Origin: Bacillota bacterium
GTDB taxonomy: Bacteria; Bacillota; Negativicutes; Veillonellales; Negativicoccaceae
Reading direction: 5' to 3'
NCBI GenBank assembly: GCA_023418435.1
Contig: JAEZZT010000120.1
Location: forward strand, 1-9,315
Length of the DNA: 9,315 nt
The position numbers and the translations under genes are program-made. A model generated the notes under the pieces. It had not been told where the DNA came from, ran no database searches, and worked only from the letters and a program-made list of their open reading frames with translations. Shown one piece after another: positions 6,353-9,315 of the stretch (positions are counted from its first letter, which is position 1; each line of letters begins with the position of its first letter).

Positions 6353-8521
6353 ATGAAAAGATCAAGACTATACTTACTGGCTTGTATCGGCGGCTTGATC
6401 GGCTTTGCCCCCGTACATGCCCAAGATTTTGAATTGGCAAACGTGGTCGTTACCGCTACACGAACCAACGAAGAGGTGGCCCATGTCCCCGCAGCCGTTT
6501 CCGTCATCACGGCGGAAGAAATCGCGCGCCGACCGGCGCAGAACATCAGCGACATTCTTTCCCACTTGCCGGCGGCTTACCAAGTGCCCACGTCGGACGG
6601 TGAACTCTCCATTCGGGGATTCAGCACCAAGGACGTACTCGTTTTGCTGGACGGCCAGCCGCTCAACTCCGGTTGGGACGGCGCTGTCGATTGGCAGAGC
6701 ATCCCTACGGACAACATCGAGCGCATCGAGATCGTGCGCGGTGCCGGTTCTTCCCTCTACGGAGGAAGAGCGGTAGGAGCCGTGGTGCATATTATTACGA
6801 AAAGTCCGCGTGCAGGTTTTTCCGGTTCGGCTCAATACGGCTACGGCAGCCATCACACTCAGCATGCTTCGCTTCATCTGCAAGGCGGAAATGAGCATTG
6901 GCAATTGGGGCTCGGCTACGAAAAGCAGTCCACGGACGGTTATCGCAGTTTTTATATCGAGAAAACCGGCAGCCGTAAATTGAAACAGCCAGCCGCAGCT
7001 ACACTTACACTTCCCACCTCCGCGCGCAACCGCTACATCATCGGCGGTCGTGGTGAAAAATCTACCGCTCGGGAAAGTTACCATTTCCAATTGAGCCATA
7101 ACTGGGACTCGCAGCATCGTCTGCAATATCGTTTCAGCCACACCGAACACGAGTATAGCTACCACCATCCCTTCACTTACTTACACGGTAGAGATGGACA
7201 AGAGTTCTACGCCGGCGTTTTTGCCACACCGAATGGAGATAAATTCAGCGTGGACCCCGCCGAATTCCTAGGTCACTTGGGCGAGTATTCGCTCAACACC
7301 CATCGCCTGTCCTATACCGACGACAATGCCCAATTGGAAGCTCATTTGGGCTATACGGAATACACTCGCCAAGGCTACAGCACCCCGGCTGCCATTACGC
7401 GGAACATCAACTACTCCGAGTTGTCCGGCTGGGACGGCCCCGGTACGTATTCCTTCTACCCCAGCAAAACCTGGGATTTCGACTTGCACAAGACCTGGCT
7501 GATAGGTGCCCACACGCTGACCGGCGGCGCCAATTATCATCGCGAGGAATTCGCCCAAACACGGTACAACTCCCTGGCTTGGCGCGATCAGACGCACGGC
7601 TTGACCGCGACCGAGTACAATGGCGGCCGCGGGGTAGATCTCGCCTTGTACCTGCAGGATCAATATCAATGGACAGATCGGCTGAAACTCCACCTGGGTG
7701 TTCGCTTCGATCATTACACCAAATCCGACGGATACCACGATACGTTGCAACAGAACAAGTGGAACAACCATCACTATCCCGCCAACACGTATACGGAATG
7801 GAGTCCCAAGGTAGCGTTGGAATACCGCATCAACGAACAAAACAATGCGTATATTTCCTTTGCTCACTCCTTCCAGCCGCCCATCCTTTATCGAGTATAC
7901 CGAGCCAGCACGAACTACATCCCCAATCCGCAACTGGGGCCGGAAACCTCCAATACATGGGAAGTCGGTTGGAAACATACAGCGGACCGTTTATCTTGGG
8001 GTATTACCGCCTTCCACGTCAATACCAAAAATCGTGTCTTGGTATCCACGATCGATACCAAAAAGAAAATCAGTCAATACACCAACCATCCGGGTTATCT
8101 CAATAATTCCGGAGTCGAATTGGATGCCAAGTATCAATTCTCTCCCTCTTGGTCCGGCTATCTCAACTATACGTGGCAGGAAACCAAGGACTCGGAATCC
8201 AAAGTGACCACGCACAAAAGCTTGGCGCCCAGCAGTTTGAACCCCAAACATTTGCTACACGTAGGGCTTGAATATCAGCACAAGAAGTGGGATGTCCTAC
8301 TTGATGCCACCTATGTAAGCGCTCGCCAAGCGCCGGATGCCGTCACCGGCGTTTACCAATCGCAAGATGCCTACTTGATTACCAACCTTACGGCTAATTA
8401 TCAAATCAAAAAAGGCCTTACCTTGCAAGGGCAAGTATACAATCTCTTCAATCGCCAATTTTTTGCCGGCGAAACGGCCAGAGATCGTTCCTATCAATTG
8501 TCCTTACGCTATCAGTTCTAA
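6353..8521 (+). CDS. TonB-dependent outer-membrane receptor 3 (paralog of receptor 1)
   Basis: A 722-residue receptor. The signal peptide is residues 1-23 (MKRSRLYLLACIGG..., predicted cleavage after VHA), different from the other two. The mature start QDFELAN leads into the TonB box VVVTATR (31-37). The plug (40-150) carries VPAAVSVITAEEI, LSIRGF (85-90), IERIEIVRG (122-130), SSLYGGRAVGAVVHIITK. The barrel includes YSFYPSKTWDFDLHKTW, shared exactly with receptor 1, then FQPPILYRVY..IPNPQLGPETS (507-533), NLFNRQFFAGE and a terminal Phe. It aligns with receptor 1 without gaps to about residue 615, where nine extra residues appear (in the stretch 616-630), which accounts for the length difference. 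The many synonymous differences indicate an old duplication. Ligand unknown, probably of the same chemical class as receptor 1. It is transcribed alone, from its own promoter to the terminator at 8529. Confidence 0.95.
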   Translation: MKRSRLYLLACIGGLIGFAPVHAQDFELANVVVTATRTNEEVAHVPAAVSVITAEEIARRPAQNISDILSHLPAAYQVPTSDGELSIRGFSTKDVLVLLDGQPLNSGWDGAVDWQSIPTDNIERIEIVRGAGSSLYGGRAVGAVVHIITKSPRAGFSGSAQYGYGSHHTQHASLHLQGGNEHWQLGLGYEKQSTDGYRSFYIEKTGSRKLKQPAAATLTLPTSARNRYIIGGRGEKSTARESYHFQLSHNWDSQHRLQYRFSHTEHEYSYHHPFTYLHGRDGQEFYAGVFATPNGDKFSVDPAEFLGHLGEYSLNTHRLSYTDDNAQLEAHLGYTEYTRQGYSTPAAITRNINYSELSGWDGPGTYSFYPSKTWDFDLHKTWLIGAHTLTGGANYHREEFAQTRYNSLAWRDQTHGLTATEYNGGRGVDLALYLQDQYQWTDRLKLHLGVRFDHYTKSDGYHDTLQQNKWNNHHYPANTYTEWSPKVALEYRINEQNNAYISFAHSFQPPILYRVYRASTNYIPNPQLGPETSNTWEVGWKHTADRLSWGITAFHVNTKNRVLVSTIDTKKKISQYTNHPGYLNNSGVELDAKYQFSPSWSGYLNYTWQETKDSESKVTTHKSLAPSSLNPKHLLHVGLEYQHKKWDVLLDATYVSARQAPDAVTGVYQSQDAYLITNLTANYQIKKGLTLQGQVYNLFNRQFFAGETARDRSYQLSLRYQF

Positions 8522-8528
8522 CCAAAAC

Positions 8529-8552
8529 CGCTACCCCGGGGTAGCGTTTTTT
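8529..8552. terminator. Palindromic, probably bidirectional terminator between convergent genes
   Basis: CGCTACCCCGGGGTAGCG (8529-8546) is a perfect 18-base palindrome able to form a stem with a small GC loop, followed on the plus strand by six T (8547-8552). It lies eight bases after the stop of receptor 3 and directly abuts the stop of the minus-strand gene. On the minus strand the hairpin is followed by GTTTTGG, a weaker U tract, so it may serve both genes. Confidence 0.85.
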
Positions 8553-9315
8553 CTATTCGTTCAATTGCATTTCAATCATTTCTGCCACTTCTTTGGTAAT
8601 GTAAGTCGCTCCTTCTTGCAGGCAAACATTTTCCTTGATAACGACTTGCGTATTTTCGTGTAGGATCATTTCCTTATCCACATAGAGCGTAACTTTTTGC
8701 GCTCCCTGCTGCAGAATGACCGCACGCAACTCATTATCCCAAGTAACCGCGATGCCCTTGTCCGTAAAATAATCACGCAAAGGTAACCACTGAGGTACGT
8801 CTTGGCCCGCCCCTATAGCGGTGTCATTCGGTTCAGCCGGCAAGACTTGCTTTTCTTCCTCGCGCCAAGGCATTGACGGCGAATTGAGCGGATGATCTTG
8901 CCAAATAATGACTTTTTCCGGATTCGTCTGGGGCGGTAAACTTCTAGTGGAAATCGTATACAGAATCAATTTCTGCCCCGCTACCGAGCTTTTGACCGCA
9001 TGCCCAGCAGTATCCTCCGCCGTAGTCGGCCAATTTCTCACAATCAATCTATGACTCATTCCTTCTCCGGCCGCATTGTAATAATCCATATCCACACTGT
9101 ACTTCGTCCCTGGATGAATCGCTATGACTTGTGCATTTGTCTGGGGCGGCATACTCATCGTTTGCGGTGTATCCCGGCGAATAAAGGCCACTACCTCTTC
9201 CCCTACTTGGAAGGAATGGTTTTTCACCCATTCTCCCGTCGCCAGATCCAATACTTTTGCCGAGCGAGTCAGAATTACATAGGGTCCCTGTCGGTCATCC
9301 ACCACAATCCGATCC
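8553..9315 (-). CDS. Stalk-domain (copper amine oxidase N-terminal-like) protein, 5' end beyond the window
   Basis: 253 residues are visible. The frame stays open to the window edge (upstream residues read D-R-I-V-V-D-D-R), so the first in-frame GTG is not a credible start and the signal peptide is presumably outside. The last 81 residues or so (WLPLRDYFTDKGIAVTWDNE..., then VTLYVDKEMIL, VCLQEGATYITKEVAEMI) match the pattern of the copper amine oxidase N-terminal-like stalk domain (PF07833), common in secreted or cell-surface proteins of Firmicutes. The N-terminal part is beta-rich (GPYVILTRSAKVLDLATGEWV, then VGEEVVAFI) and holds two related stretches ending in PPQTN. A Pro/Glu-rich linker of about 40 residues joins it to the stalk domain. 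Despite the domain's name, nothing indicates amine oxidase activity or copper binding. The role is unknown, probably structural or binding at the cell envelope. It is convergent with receptor 3. Confidence 0.8.
   Translation of the reverse strand, partial: DRIVVDDRQGPYVILTRSAKVLDLATGEWVKNHSFQVGEEVVAFIRRDTPQTMSMPPQTNAQVIAIHPGTKYSVDMDYYNAAGEGMSHRLIVRNWPTTAEDTAGHAVKSSVAGQKLILYTISTRSLPPQTNPEKVIIWQDHPLNSPSMPWREEEKQVLPAEPNDTAIGAGQDVPQWLPLRDYFTDKGIAVTWDNELRAVILQQGAQKVTLYVDKEMILHENTQVVIKENVCLQEGATYITKEVAEMIEMQLNE

Noticed and set aside
6374..6385. Lipobox-like LLAC (residues 8-11) in the signal peptide of receptor 3, and Cys8 in receptors 1 and 2
   Set aside because: The preceding hydrophobic region is too short for a lipoprotein signal, a good signal peptidase I site (VHA or VQA at 21-23) follows, and TonB-dependent receptors of this type are not lipoproteins.
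6374..7978. Long minus-strand open frames (6374-7168 and 7268-7978) opposite receptor 3, and similar ones opposite receptors 1 and 2
   Set aside because: They lie fully antisense to clear receptor genes, have no ribosome binding site or recognisable domain, and are the expected by-product of codon bias in the sense strand.

Overview
The window looks like chromosomal DNA of an outer-membrane-bearing Firmicute (Negativicutes, the Veillonella/Selenomonas/Megasphaera/Dialister kind). That is inference. It rests on TonB-dependent outer-membrane receptors alongside Firmicute-style strong AGGAGG ribosome binding sites, a copper-amine-oxidase-like 'stalk' domain protein and a DUF2157-like membrane protein, at moderate GC. 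No phage, insertion sequence, CRISPR array, tRNA or rRNA was recognised. No gene-free stretch exceeds about 200 bases.

Layout. Positions 1-1751 are on the minus strand: a truncated DUF2157-like gene at the left edge, then three universal stress protein (Usp) genes. The two upstream Usp genes are coupled, the stop of one lying inside the ribosome binding site of the next. The third has its own extended -10 promoter and ends at a strong terminator. A divergent intergenic region (1752-1951) separates them from three consecutive plus-strand genes for TonB-dependent receptors of 713, 644 and 722 residues. Each receptor gene has its own promoter, ribosome binding site, Sec signal peptide, TonB box, plug, beta-barrel and terminal Phe, and each is followed by its own intrinsic terminator. 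At the right edge a convergent minus-strand gene, truncated at its 5' end, encodes a secreted or surface stalk-domain protein. It shares an almost palindromic, probably bidirectional terminator with the third receptor.

How the genes relate. The Usp genes are probably cytoplasmic ATP-binding stress proteins with no evident link to the receptors. The receptors would import scarce ligands (iron chelates, cobalamin or similar) using TonB/ExbBD energy supplied from elsewhere, since no TonB, ExbBD or ABC transporter is present. The most interesting feature is their mosaic relationship. Receptors 1 and 3 are colinear paralogs. Receptor 2 has an unrelated barrel, yet receptors 1 and 2 share a 159-bp cassette (155 identical positions) covering -10, leader, signal peptide and TonB box. 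The similarity stops abruptly at the TonB box. This suggests cassette exchange or gene conversion and a locus that could rearrange by homologous recombination.
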